From: Salinilacustrithrix flava
GTDB taxonomy: Bacteria; Actinomycetota; Acidimicrobiia; Acidimicrobiales; Salinilacustritrichaceae
Direction of reading: 5' to 3'
Assembly (NCBI GenBank): GCA_024128875.1
Contig: JAMYFF010000007.1
Coordinates: 201,162-265,161 of the forward strand
DNA: 64,000 bases
The notes under the pieces were generated by a model. That model searched no databases and was not told where the DNA came from. It saw only the letters and a program-made list of their open reading frames with translations. Positions 1-7,382 of this stretch are shown in pieces. The position numbers and the translations under genes are program-made. Position 1 is the stretch's first letter. Each line of letters starts with the position of its first letter.

Positions 1-4
1 CGTT

Positions 5-20
5 CCAGGGCCCGCCCTGG
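5..20. terminator. Candidate hairpin terminator of an upstream gene
   Basis: CCAGGG at 5-10 pairs with CCCTGG at 15-20 around a four-base loop. There is no T tract, which is common in high-GC actinobacteria. It probably ends a gene lying left of the window. Confidence 0.4.
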
Positions 21-58
21 GACCTTCGGCTTTGGACTGCGCATCGTAGGGCTCCGGG

Positions 59-64
59 TAGCGT
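59..64 (+). promoter_or_regulatory. Candidate -10 element (TAGCGT) of a leaderless promoter
   Basis: TAGCGT lies 8 nt before the ATG at 73, with only C-rich sequence and no ribosome binding site between them. The same hexamer in the same position precedes the genes starting at 4069, 51741 and 54450. No clear -35 is visible. Confidence 0.45.
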
Positions 65-72
65 CGCCCCCC

Positions 73-1224
73 ATGGAGCGCACCCTGTTCGACGAAGGCC
101 ACGAGCTGTTCCGCGACAGCTTCCGACGGTTCGTCGCCGACGAGATCACCCCGAACCTGGAGCGGTGGGAGGCCGAGGGCATCGCCGACCGCGCCCTGTT
201 CGCCAAGGCCGGGTCCCACGGCTTCCTCGGGATGGCGGTGCCCGAGGAGCACGGCGGCGGCGGGGTCGACGACTTCCGCTACAACCAGGTCGTCATCGAG
301 GAGGTCCAGGCCGCCGGCGCCGGCGGGGCCGGCCTCGGCATCACGCTGCACAACGACATCTGCCTGCCGTACTTCCTCACGCTCACGACCGAGGAGCAGA
401 AGGCCCGCTGGCTCCCGGGCATCGCCTCGGGCGAGCTGATCACCGCCATCGCCATGACCGAGCCGGCCATCGGATCGGACCTCGCGTCGATGACCACCAG
501 CGCGGTGCGCGACGGCGACGACTGGATCGTCAACGGCTCCAAGACCTTCATCACCAACGGCATCAACGCCGATCTGGTCATCGTCGCGGTGAAGACCGAC
601 CCGTCCCAGAAGCACGCCGGCATGTCGCTGCTGGTGGTGGAGCGGGGCATGGACGGCTTCGAGCGGGGACGCAACCTGGACAAGATCGGCATGCACAGCC
701 AGGACACCGCCGAGCTGTTCTTCAACGACGTGCGCGTGCCCGCCGCCAACCTCATCGGTGACGAGGGCAAGGGCTTCCTGCACCTGGTCGACAAGCTCCC
801 CCAGGAGCGGCTGTCGATCGCCGTCGCCGGGGTCGCCGCCGCCAAGGCCGGCCTCGACTGGACCCTGGACTACGTCAAGGAGCGCACCGCGTTCGGCCAG
901 CCGATCGGGAAGTTCCAGAACACCCGGTTCACGCTGGCCGAGGTCGCCACCGAGGTCGAGATCGGCCAGGCCTACATCGACAAGTGCGTGCTCGCCCTCA
1001 ACGAGGGCACCCTCACCGCCGAGGAGGCCTCGATGGCCAAGTGGTGGTGCACCGAGCTGCAGCACCGGGCCCTGCACGAGTGCCTGCAGCTCTTCGGCGG
1101 CTACGGCTTCATGACCGAGTACCCCATCGCCCGGGCCTACGCCGATGCCCGGGTCACCACGATCTACGGCGGCACCACCGAGATCATGAAGGAGATCATC
1201 TCCAAGCGGCACCTCGGCCTGTAG
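73..1224 (+). CDS. Acyl-CoA dehydrogenase
   Basis: This 383-residue protein has the usual length and layout of FAD-dependent acyl-CoA dehydrogenases: an N-terminal helical domain, a beta-barrel with the AMTEPAIGSDL flavin/substrate motif, and a C-terminal helical domain with RTAFGQPIGKFQ and LQLFGGYGF. It should oxidise an acyl-CoA to the 2,3-enoyl-CoA and pass electrons to ETF in the cytoplasm. The classic C-terminal catalytic Glu (YEGT) is replaced by YGGT. Glu245 in LPQERL fits the helix-G base used by isovaleryl/long-chain types, so a branched or longer substrate is plausible. The ATG at 73 has no ribosome binding site but has a -10-like TAGCGT 8 nt upstream. No ETF or thiolase gene is adjacent, so the substrate is unknown. 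Confidence 0.93.
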   Translation: MERTLFDEGHELFRDSFRRFVADEITPNLERWEAEGIADRALFAKAGSHGFLGMAVPEEHGGGGVDDFRYNQVVIEEVQAAGAGGAGLGITLHNDICLPYFLTLTTEEQKARWLPGIASGELITAIAMTEPAIGSDLASMTTSAVRDGDDWIVNGSKTFITNGINADLVIVAVKTDPSQKHAGMSLLVVERGMDGFERGRNLDKIGMHSQDTAELFFNDVRVPAANLIGDEGKGFLHLVDKLPQERLSIAVAGVAAAKAGLDWTLDYVKERTAFGQPIGKFQNTRFTLAEVATEVEIGQAYIDKCVLALNEGTLTAEEASMAKWWCTELQHRALHECLQLFGGYGFMTEYPIARAYADARVTTIYGGTTEIMKEIISKRHLGL

Positions 1225-1225
1225 C

Positions 1226-2191
1226 TCAGAGCTCCCGGCGCCAGGGCGGGTCGGCACCCACCCGGCTGCACGCGATGCCGGCGGCCTCGACGGCGAACGT
1301 CAGGGCGGTGTGCCACCAGTGCTCGTCGAGGCCGGCCAGCGCCGTGCGGTCCGTGACGCCGTGGGCGGCGAAGGCCGCGAGCATGGCTCCCGCGAAGGTG
1401 TCGCCGGCGCCCACCGTGTCCACCACGTCAACCTCGCGGTCCGGCACGACCTCGATCACGCCGGCGGCGCACACCACGGCCGCACCCCTCGCGCCACGCG
1501 TGATCACGATCGCGGCCGGCACGTCGTCACCCCCACCCTGCTCGTCCCCGGTGGGCTGCAGCCAGCGGTGTGCGAGGTCGATGGGGTCGACGCCGGGCTC
1601 CAACCACTCGATGTCGGCTGCGCTCAGCTTCACGACGTCGACGAGCCCGAGCCACCGATCGAGCCGGGCCAGGTAGCGCTGCCGCCCGCCTGCGACCGAG
1701 GGCCGAGGGTTCGGGTCGAGGTGCACGAGGGTGCGGTGACGGGCCGCCGCCAGGAGCGCCTCGATCCGCGAGGCCGCCGGCTCGAGCACGAGGGCCATCG
1801 AACCGCTCACGTGCAGCACGCCGGTGTCGGCGGGCAGGTGCAGATCGATCGTGCGCGCCGACACGGTGGTGGTGCCGGCGACGTGGAAGGCGAAGGCGGG
1901 CTCGGCGTCGTCGGGCCCCTGGGTGACCACGGCGAGCGTGGTGGGCTCGGTGGTGATCGGACAGGTCCGCCAGGACACGTGGGACTCGTCGAGGTGCTCC
2001 CGGAGCAGCTGGCCGAACCGGTCGTCGGAGAGGACCCCGAGGAAGCTGGTCGGCGCACCGAGGCGGCCGGCGGCGACGGCTGCGTTGTACGGCGATCCGC
2101 CCGGCGCCGCGTGCCAGGTGCGACCGGAGTCGTCGGCGGCGATGAGGTCGACGAGGGCTTCGCCGCAGCAGACGACGCGTGGTGAGGTCAC
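1226..2191 (-). CDS. PfkB-family carbohydrate kinase (fructokinase/ribokinase-like)
   Basis: The protein begins VVCCGEALVDL, the typical N-terminus of fructokinase-type PfkB kinases. It has the sugar-binding GGSPYNAAVAAGRLG segment and the C-terminal ATP/anion-hole signature DTVGAGDTFAGAML, whose Asp is the catalytic base. It should phosphorylate a sugar or nucleoside with ATP in the cytoplasm; the substrate cannot be told from sequence. I place the start at the GTG at 2191 (321 aa), directly before the conserved strand. An in-frame TTG at 2230 would add 13 residues but lies inside a palindrome that looks like an operator. It is convergent with the acyl-CoA dehydrogenase (one base between the stops) and divergent from the solute-binding protein. 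Confidence 0.85.
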   Translation of the reverse strand: MTSPRVVCCGEALVDLIAADDSGRTWHAAPGGSPYNAAVAAGRLGAPTSFLGVLSDDRFGQLLREHLDESHVSWRTCPITTEPTTLAVVTQGPDDAEPAFAFHVAGTTTVSARTIDLHLPADTGVLHVSGSMALVLEPAASRIEALLAAARHRTLVHLDPNPRPSVAGGRQRYLARLDRWLGLVDVVKLSAADIEWLEPGVDPIDLAHRWLQPTGDEQGGGDDVPAAIVITRGARGAAVVCAAGVIEVVPDREVDVVDTVGAGDTFAGAMLAAFAAHGVTDRTALAGLDEHWWHTALTFAVEAAGIACSRVGADPPWRREL

Positions 2192-2214
2192 CGGGTCAGG
2201 GTGCCAGACTCGAA

Positions 2215-2230
2215 TTGACTGGTCGGTCAA
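2215..2230. promoter_or_regulatory. Candidate operator, TTGAC-N6-GTCAA palindrome
   Basis: TTGACTGGTCGGTCAA is an imperfect inverted repeat between the divergent kinase and solute-binding protein genes. The same half-sites with the same 6-nt gap occur at 13536-13551. The spacing suits a TetR-type dimer. The regulator is unknown, and TTGAC could alternatively be part of a -35 box. Confidence 0.4.
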
Positions 2231-2242
2231 GTAGCAGCCAGC

Positions 2243-2265
2243 GTTGTTGACACACTGTCAACAAC
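2243..2265. promoter_or_regulatory. Perfect 10-bp inverted repeat, candidate operator
   Basis: GTTGTTGACA (2243-2252) and TGTCAACAAC (2256-2265) are perfect inverse complements around a 3-nt centre. The site ends 13 nt before the GTG of the solute-binding protein and just before its AAGGA ribosome binding site. This fits a repressor site that controls the transporter gene. Confidence 0.5.
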
Positions 2266-2278
2266 GAGAAGGAATGCT

Positions 2279-3985
2279 GTGACGAACACGACTTCGACGC
2301 GGGGGTGGCTCCGGGCGCTCGCGCTCGTGCTGGGCCTCGCGATGGTCGCCGCCGCCTGCGGCGGCGGGGACGAGACGACGTCCACCGACACCGACACCGG
2401 CGACGGCGCGACCGGTACCGGCGGCGTGGAGGACTCGGTGCCGGACGCGCCCGAGGGCGACCCGACCCCGGGTGGCGAGCTCACCTACGCCCTCGAGGCC
2501 GAGACCAACGGCGGCTTCTGCCTCGCCGAGGCCCAGCTGGCCATCTCGGGCATGCAGGTCGCCGCCACCATCTACGACACCCTCACCAAGCCCGACGCCG
2601 ACGGCCAGATCCAGCCCCACCTGGCCGAGTCGGTCGAGCCCAACGAGGACTTCACCTCCTGGACCATCACGCTCCCCGAGGGCGTGACCTTCCACGACGG
2701 CACCCCCCTCGACGCCCAGGTCGTCGCCAACAACATCGACGCCTACCGCGGCGCCTACGAGAACCGCAGCCCGCTGCTGTTCCGCTTCGTGTTCCAGGAC
2801 GTGGGCTCGGTCCAGGTCGTGGACCCGCTCACCGTCCAGGTCGACATGACCCGTCCGTGGTCCTCCTTCGACTGGGCGCTCTACGGCTCGAACCGCATCG
2901 GGATCATGGGCCAGGCCCAGCTCGACAGCGACGACTGCGGCAACGAGCTCGTCGGCACCGGCCCGTTCCAGCTCGAGAGCTGGACCGTGAGCGAGGAGCT
3001 CGTCACCGTCAAGAACGCGGACTACTGGCGCACGGATGCCGACGGCACCCAGCTGCCCTACCTCGATCGGATCACCTACCAGCCGATCCCCGAGGTCGCC
3101 AGCCGCGTGAACGCCCTCGAGTCCGGACAGGTGGACGTGATCCACACCTCCGACACCGAGCAGATCGCCCAGCGCCTGCAGCCGCTCGCCGAGGGCGACC
3201 AGATCGAGCTGCTCGCGACCGACGACTACAGCGAGGTCAACTACCTCATGCTGAACACGGACGCGGCGCCGTTCGACAACAAGGACGCTCGCCTGGCCCT
3301 GGCCCACGCGCTCGACCGCCAGCTGCTGATCGACGTGCGCGGCTCGGGCCTCGGCTCCGTGGCCAACGGCCCGTTCCCCGAGGACGTCCCCGGCCACGTC
3401 GCCGACCCCGGCTTCCCCCAGTACGACCTGGCCAAGGCTCAGGAGCACGCCGCCGCCTACGAGGAGGCCACGGGCGAGCAGCTGTCGTTCTCCTACACCT
3501 TCGTGTCCACCGAGTCCGGCCAGCTGACGGCCCAGGAGATCCAGACCCAGCTGGCCGACGCCGGCATCGACATCAGCCTGTCCCCCGCCGGCGACCAGGC
3601 GACCACCATCAACAAGGCGCTGGCCGGCGACTTCCAGGCCATGGCCTTCCGCAACCACCCCGGCACCGACCCGGACCGGGAGAACAACTGGTGGTACACG
3701 GGCTCGCCCGTGAACTTCGGTCGCATCGCCGATCCCGAGATGGACCGCCTGCTCGACGAGGGCCGCGAGACCGGCCCGGGCGAGGCGCGCGACGCCATCT
3801 TCCAGGACCTGACCCGGCGCTTCGCCGAGGAGGTCTACAACGTGTGGCTCTCCACCGCCGTGTGGGCGATCGCCACCCAGTCCGACGTGCACAACGTCCT
3901 CGGCTACGGCCCCGAGGCCGGCAGCGACGCCTTCCCCGGCGTCGCCACCGGCCATGACGTCGCCGGCATCTGGGTGAGCCGGTGA
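2279..3985 (+). CDS. ABC transporter substrate-binding lipoprotein, family 5 (peptide/nickel type)
   Basis: The 568-residue precursor has a lipoprotein signal peptide with the lipobox VAAAC (Cys27), followed by a Ser/Thr/Gly-rich linker. The mature part is a family 5 solute-binding protein: an early TYALEAET strand, a hallmark EGVTFHDGTPLDAQVV segment near residues 140-155, and a late DNKDARLALAHALDR region. It should capture an oligopeptide or similar ligand at the outer face of the membrane. The GTG at 2279 is preceded by AAGGA at good spacing. No permease or ATPase gene is nearby, so it is an orphan that must share a transporter encoded elsewhere. Two palindromes upstream suggest regulation. 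Confidence 0.92.
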   Translation: MTNTTSTRGWLRALALVLGLAMVAAACGGGDETTSTDTDTGDGATGTGGVEDSVPDAPEGDPTPGGELTYALEAETNGGFCLAEAQLAISGMQVAATIYDTLTKPDADGQIQPHLAESVEPNEDFTSWTITLPEGVTFHDGTPLDAQVVANNIDAYRGAYENRSPLLFRFVFQDVGSVQVVDPLTVQVDMTRPWSSFDWALYGSNRIGIMGQAQLDSDDCGNELVGTGPFQLESWTVSEELVTVKNADYWRTDADGTQLPYLDRITYQPIPEVASRVNALESGQVDVIHTSDTEQIAQRLQPLAEGDQIELLATDDYSEVNYLMLNTDAAPFDNKDARLALAHALDRQLLIDVRGSGLGSVANGPFPEDVPGHVADPGFPQYDLAKAQEHAAAYEEATGEQLSFSYTFVSTESGQLTAQEIQTQLADAGIDISLSPAGDQATTINKALAGDFQAMAFRNHPGTDPDRENNWWYTGSPVNFGRIADPEMDRLLDEGRETGPGEARDAIFQDLTRRFAEEVYNVWLSTAVWAIATQSDVHNVLGYGPEAGSDAFPGVATGHDVAGIWVSR

Positions 3986-3987
3986 TC

Positions 3988-4023
3988 GGTGGCGGGCGGC
4001 TGCTCCCCCGGCCGCCCGCCACC
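3988..4023. terminator. Strong hairpin terminator after the solute-binding protein gene
   Basis: GGTGGCGGGCGGC (3988-4000) and GCCGCCCGCCACC (4011-4023) form a perfect 13-bp stem with a 10-nt loop, starting 3 nt after the stop codon. There is no T tract. Confidence 0.75.
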
Positions 4024-4056
4024 CCATCTCCCTGGGGCGACCGCCCCGTTGCTCGC

Positions 4057-4062
4057 TAGCGT
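4057..4062 (+). promoter_or_regulatory. Candidate -10 element (TAGCGT), leaderless promoter
   Basis: TAGCGT ends 6 nt before the GTG start at 4069. The context CTAGCGTCGCC closely matches that of the gene at 73. No ribosome binding site is present. Confidence 0.45.
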
Positions 4063-4068
4063 CGCCTG

Positions 4069-4704
4069 GTGCTCCCCCCGCTCCCCCCACCACGCCTGAC
4101 CCGGCTCGTCCGGTGCGTCTTCGGCCTGGTGCTGCTCGGCGTGGGCCTCGGGCTGGTCGTCGCCGCCGACCTCGGTGCCGCCCCGTGGGACGTGCTCCAC
4201 CAGGGCCTGTCCGAGCGGCTGGGCATCACGATCGGCACCGCCAGCATCGGCGTCGGCATCGTGATCCTCCTGGCCTGGATCCCGCTGCGGGAGAAGCCCG
4301 GCGTCGGCACCGTGCTCAACGTGTTCGTGATCGGCGCCACCATGGACCTCACGCTGGCGGTCGTCGACCGCCCGGACCCGCTGTGGGTCCAGGTCGCCTT
4401 CTTGGTCCTCGGCGTGTGGCTGTGGGGTCCGGGCTCCGGCCTCTACATCGGCTCCGGTCTCGGCTCGGGCCCCCGCGACGGGGTCATGACCGGCCTCGCC
4501 CGCCGGGGCCTGCGGGTCGGGCGCGTCCGGTCCGCCATCGAGGTCGTCGCCCTCAGCGTCGGCGTCCTGCTCGGCGGCACCATCGGCATCGGCACGCTGG
4601 TGTTCGCCATCGGGGTCGGACCGAACGTGGCGTGGTGGCTGCCCCGCCTCGACATGCGCGGCGGAGCTGCTCCCCGGCGACGGCTCCGCCCGGCTCGCGC
4701 CTGA
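4069..4704 (+). CDS. YczE/YyaS/YitT-like integral membrane protein
   Basis: This 211-residue protein has about five hydrophobic segments, at roughly residues 10-32, 48-68, 78-98, 104-124 and 160-182. Glycine-rich loops include DLGAAPWDVLHQGLSERLGIT and YIGSGLGSGPRDGVM. The APWDVL...G...GSGPRDG pattern is that of the YczE/YitT membrane family, whose molecular function is not established. The C-terminus is Arg-rich and cytoplasmic in a simple topology model. The GTG start at 4069 fits a leaderless transcript. It is convergent with the SGNH lipoprotein, with six bases between the stops. Confidence 0.75.
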   Translation: MLPPLPPPRLTRLVRCVFGLVLLGVGLGLVVAADLGAAPWDVLHQGLSERLGITIGTASIGVGIVILLAWIPLREKPGVGTVLNVFVIGATMDLTLAVVDRPDPLWVQVAFLVLGVWLWGPGSGLYIGSGLGSGPRDGVMTGLARRGLRVGRVRSAIEVVALSVGVLLGGTIGIGTLVFAIGVGPNVAWWLPRLDMRGGAAPRRRLRPARA

Positions 4705-4710
4705 GGCGGG

Positions 4711-5361
4711 TCAGAGGCCGCAGTGCCGGCGGGTCCGGTCGACGACGAAGGCCGCGAAGGCCTCCTTGCCCGCCTCGGTGTGGTGCACGCCGTCCTCGGC
4801 GTACCAGTACGGCTTGTCGGCCGCGTAGCTGTCCCAGTCCGCGATCCGGACGCCCCGCGCCGGCGCCAGGGCGCGGATCCCGGCGACGACGGCCGCCGTG
4901 TCGGGGTCGGTGTAGGACACCTTGTCGTCGCCGATGCCCGGATGTCGGACCGAGGCAGGCAGCACCCACACCGTGCAGCGCCCCTCGGGCCACGCCCAGT
5001 CGAGGGTCGCGGCGACCTGGGCAGCGTCGCGGTCGGTCCACCCGCCGATCGCGTTCATGTGCCCTGAGGAGATGACCACCACGTCCGGTGCTTGCCGGCC
5101 TTCGTCGCCCCACACCTGATCCCTGATCCGCTCGGCGGACCAGCCGATCTCGGTGCCCGGGTACGTCGCCCCGGCGGTGCGCAGGCCGCTGCGGTAGAAG
5201 CCCCACGACACGAGCGCATCGCTGTCCCAGATCACCGAGTCCCCGGTGTGGAACACCCGCGGGCCGGTGCCGCTGCTGTACGGCACCGGCTGGCAGGCGG
5301 CCAGGAGCACCGCAGCGGCGAGCGCCGCTGCGATGCGCGCCATGCGCCGCACGGCGATCAT
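4711..5361 (-). CDS. SGNH/GDSL-type hydrolase lipoprotein
   Basis: The 216-residue precursor has a lipoprotein signal with lipobox LLAAC (Cys23). The mature domain opens with HTGDS, where Ser42 is the expected nucleophile of an SGNH hydrolase. A conserved SSGHMN stands where the Asn block usually lies, and the end carries EDGVHHT, giving the Asp190/His193 pair. It should be an extracytoplasmic esterase or acyl/acetyl-carbohydrate hydrolase; the substrate is unknown. The ATG at 5361 has a good GGGAGGG site. It precedes the acyl-CoA dehydrogenase/YceH pair by strand order but has no functional link that I can see. Confidence 0.8.
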   Translation of the reverse strand: MIAVRRMARIAAALAAAVLLAACQPVPYSSGTGPRVFHTGDSVIWDSDALVSWGFYRSGLRTAGATYPGTEIGWSAERIRDQVWGDEGRQAPDVVVISSGHMNAIGGWTDRDAAQVAATLDWAWPEGRCTVWVLPASVRHPGIGDDKVSYTDPDTAAVVAGIRALAPARGVRIADWDSYAADKPYWYAEDGVHHTEAGKEAFAAFVVDRTRRHCGL

Positions 5362-5379
5362 GACCCTCCCGGTTGCTGT

Positions 5380-6645
5380 TCAGGCGAGCAGGGCTCGCGC
5401 GATGTGGGTGATCTGGATCTCGTCGGTGCCAGCGTAGATCTGCAGGACCTTGGCGTCACGGGCCAGCTGCTCGACCTGGTACTCGGACATGTAGCCGTTG
5501 CCGCCGAAGATCTGGACGGCCTCGAGGGCGACCTCGGTTGCGGCCCGGGCCGAGTACAGCTTCATGGCCGACGCCTCGGCCAGCGTCATCGCCATCTCCT
5601 CGCCCCGCGCGGCCGCGGCCTGCGACTCGATGGTGCGGAACACCAGGTTCTGCACGTTGAGGCGAGCCACCTCCATGCGGGCCAGCTTCTCCTGGATCAG
5701 CTGGAACTGGCCGATGGGCTGGCCGAACTGGACGCGGTCCTTGGCGTACTCCACCGACAGCTCGAGGCACTTCTCGATCATGCCGAGGGCCATGGCGGCC
5801 ACGCCGGCCCGCTCCATGAGGAACGTGGCCTTGGCGCCCTCGCGACCGCCCTTGGGCATGTCCTCGGTCTCGCCGATGAGGCGGTCGATGCCGACGCGCA
5901 CGTCGTCGAGGAACAGCTCGCCGGTTGGGCTCGAGTGCATGCCCATCTTGCGCAGCGGCTTGGACTGCTCGAGGCCGGGCATCCCGGAGTCGAGGACGAA
6001 GGACAGGACCTTGCGCTCCTCGGGCGGGTTGCCCTCGTCGAGCTTGCAGATGAAGACGATGGTGTCGGCGTAGGGCCCGTTGGTGATGAAGGTCTTGGAC
6101 CCGTTGAGCACGTACTCGTCCCCGTCGCGGCGGGCGGTGGCCTTCATCGACCCGAAGGCGTCGGAGCCCGAGCCCGGCTCGGTGATGGCCCAGGCGCCGA
6201 TCTTGTCCAACGTCAGCAGGTCGAGCGCCCAGCGCTCCTTCTGGCGGATCGTGCCCTTGGACGTGATGGCCGAGGCCGTGAGGCCGGTGGACACCCCCAT
6301 GGCGGTGACCAGACCCGGGCTGTAGCGGCACAGCTCGATGATGGGGATCATCGTGATCGAGCCGTCACCACCACCACCGCCGCCCTCGCCGCCGGGCTTC
6401 TCCTTGGTCGGGGGCTCCTCGCCCTTGGCGATGGCCTCCTCGACCGACTTCTCGAACTCGATCTGGCGCTTGAAGCGCTCCCTCGCCATCGTGTCCATGC
6501 CGAACGTGCTGTAGAGCTTGCGCAGCACGTCGTAGGGCGGGGTGTCGCCGAACTCGAGCTCGTCGCGCCGGGGTGCGACCTCGGCCTCGACGAACTGGCG
6601 GACGGCGTCTCGCACCATCTGCTGCTCTTCGGTCCACTGGATCAT
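5380..6645 (-). CDS. Acyl-CoA dehydrogenase with a Gly-rich insertion
   Basis: The 421-residue protein carries the standard acyl-CoA dehydrogenase motifs: AWAITEPGSGSDAFGSM, NGSKTFITNGPYADT, DRVQFGQPIGQFQ and IFGGNGYMSEYQVEQL. As in the first dehydrogenase of the window, the C-terminal YEGT Glu is missing (IYAGT). Glu278 in FLMERAG is the likely catalytic base. Residues around 85-105 form a charged segment followed by a run of glycines not seen in typical members; it lies in the N-terminal helical domain, probably as a surface loop. The ATG at 6645 overlaps the stop of yceH (ATGA), so the two genes are translationally coupled. Confidence 0.92.
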   Translation of the reverse strand: MIQWTEEQQMVRDAVRQFVEAEVAPRRDELEFGDTPPYDVLRKLYSTFGMDTMARERFKRQIEFEKSVEEAIAKGEEPPTKEKPGGEGGGGGGDGSITMIPIIELCRYSPGLVTAMGVSTGLTASAITSKGTIRQKERWALDLLTLDKIGAWAITEPGSGSDAFGSMKATARRDGDEYVLNGSKTFITNGPYADTIVFICKLDEGNPPEERKVLSFVLDSGMPGLEQSKPLRKMGMHSSPTGELFLDDVRVGIDRLIGETEDMPKGGREGAKATFLMERAGVAAMALGMIEKCLELSVEYAKDRVQFGQPIGQFQLIQEKLARMEVARLNVQNLVFRTIESQAAAARGEEMAMTLAEASAMKLYSARAATEVALEAVQIFGGNGYMSEYQVEQLARDAKVLQIYAGTDEIQITHIARALLA

Positions 6646-7316
6646 GTCGGGGGGATCTCCTCGGTGGTGTGGTCTGGATCTGTGAGCAGCGCCTCGAGCG
6701 CGGCCACCCGGTCCTCCAGTTCGGCGACCCGGGCCAACAACCCTTCCGCGTCTCTCGTTGCCGGTGCGGGCGTGACAGCCGTGGGAGCCGGCAGGCGTTC
6801 GTCGGGACCGTCGCCGAGCAGGTGGGCCCAGCGGGTCTCCTTCTGGCCGGGCTGGCGCGGCAGGTGGACCACGACGGGGTCGGTGCGGGCGGCGAGGCCC
6901 TCGAGCGTGGTGGCCACCTCGTCGTTGGAGGCGAAGGCGTGGGCCCGCTCGGTGCGGGTGCGCAGCTCGTTCAGGGTCTGCGGGCCCCGCAGCAGCAGGG
7001 CGGTGACGACGGCGAGCTCGCCGGCATCGAGGCCGAGGCGCTCGTCGAGGACGTGGCGGAACTTGGTGCTGCGCGCCCCGTGGCTGGCGTAGACGAAGCG
7101 CACGAGGTGGCGGGCCTTCAGCTCGTCCAGCGCGGCCTGGATCTCGCCCTCGGTGTGGTCGGTGACCGGCTCGCGGTTGTTCTTCTGGTTGCAGGCCGTC
7201 TGCAGACCCCGCAGCGTCATCGGGTACGTGTCGGGCACGGTGGCGGCCTTCTCGGCCAGGGCGCCGAGCACCCGTTGCTGGATCGGGGTGAGGGGACCCT
7301 CGAGCGCCTCGGCCAT
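6642..7316 (-). CDS. YceH family protein (DUF480)
   Basis: The protein starts LTPIQQRVLGALAEKAATVPDTYPMTL and continues with NQKNNREPVTDHTEGEIQ and LRGPQTLNELRTRTERAHAF, all hallmarks of the YceH/DUF480 family. The domain folds as tandem winged helices; no precise role is established. The C-terminal part (about residues 165-215) has a short coiled coil, RVAELEDRVAALEALL. At 224 residues it has the normal family length. A TAGGGT hexamer lies 6 nt before the ATG with no ribosome binding site, so a leaderless transcript is likely. The gene overlaps the acyl-CoA dehydrogenase start by 4 nt. Confidence 0.88.
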   Translation of the reverse strand: MAEALEGPLTPIQQRVLGALAEKAATVPDTYPMTLRGLQTACNQKNNREPVTDHTEGEIQAALDELKARHLVRFVYASHGARSTKFRHVLDERLGLDAGELAVVTALLLRGPQTLNELRTRTERAHAFASNDEVATTLEGLAARTDPVVVHLPRQPGQKETRWAHLLGDGPDERLPAPTAVTPAPATRDAEGLLARVAELEDRVAALEALLTDPDHTTEEIPPT

Positions 7317-7322
7317 GGGCCG

Positions 7323-7328
7323 ACCCTA
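7323..7328 (-). promoter_or_regulatory. Candidate -10 element (TAGGGT) for yceH
   Basis: Read on the minus strand, TAGGGT ends 6 nt before the ATG at 7316. It is one of many TANNNT-to-start arrangements in this window. Confidence 0.4.
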
Positions 7329-7382
7329 GGTCGATGGCGCTGTGGTTCACTGGTGCACGGGGACGAAGGGCGGAGGTCTGAC

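Noticed and set aside
2258..4093. Minus-strand frame of 611 residues opposite the solute-binding protein
   Set aside because: Antisense shadow rich in Val, Gly and Arg; the plus-strand frame has a lipobox, family 5 motifs and a terminator after its stop.
6365..6420. GC-rich triplet run giving consecutive glycines, considered as a frameshift in the acyl-CoA dehydrogenase
   Set aside because: Reading frame stays open with conserved motifs on both sides, so it is a genuine Gly-rich loop rather than a broken gene.
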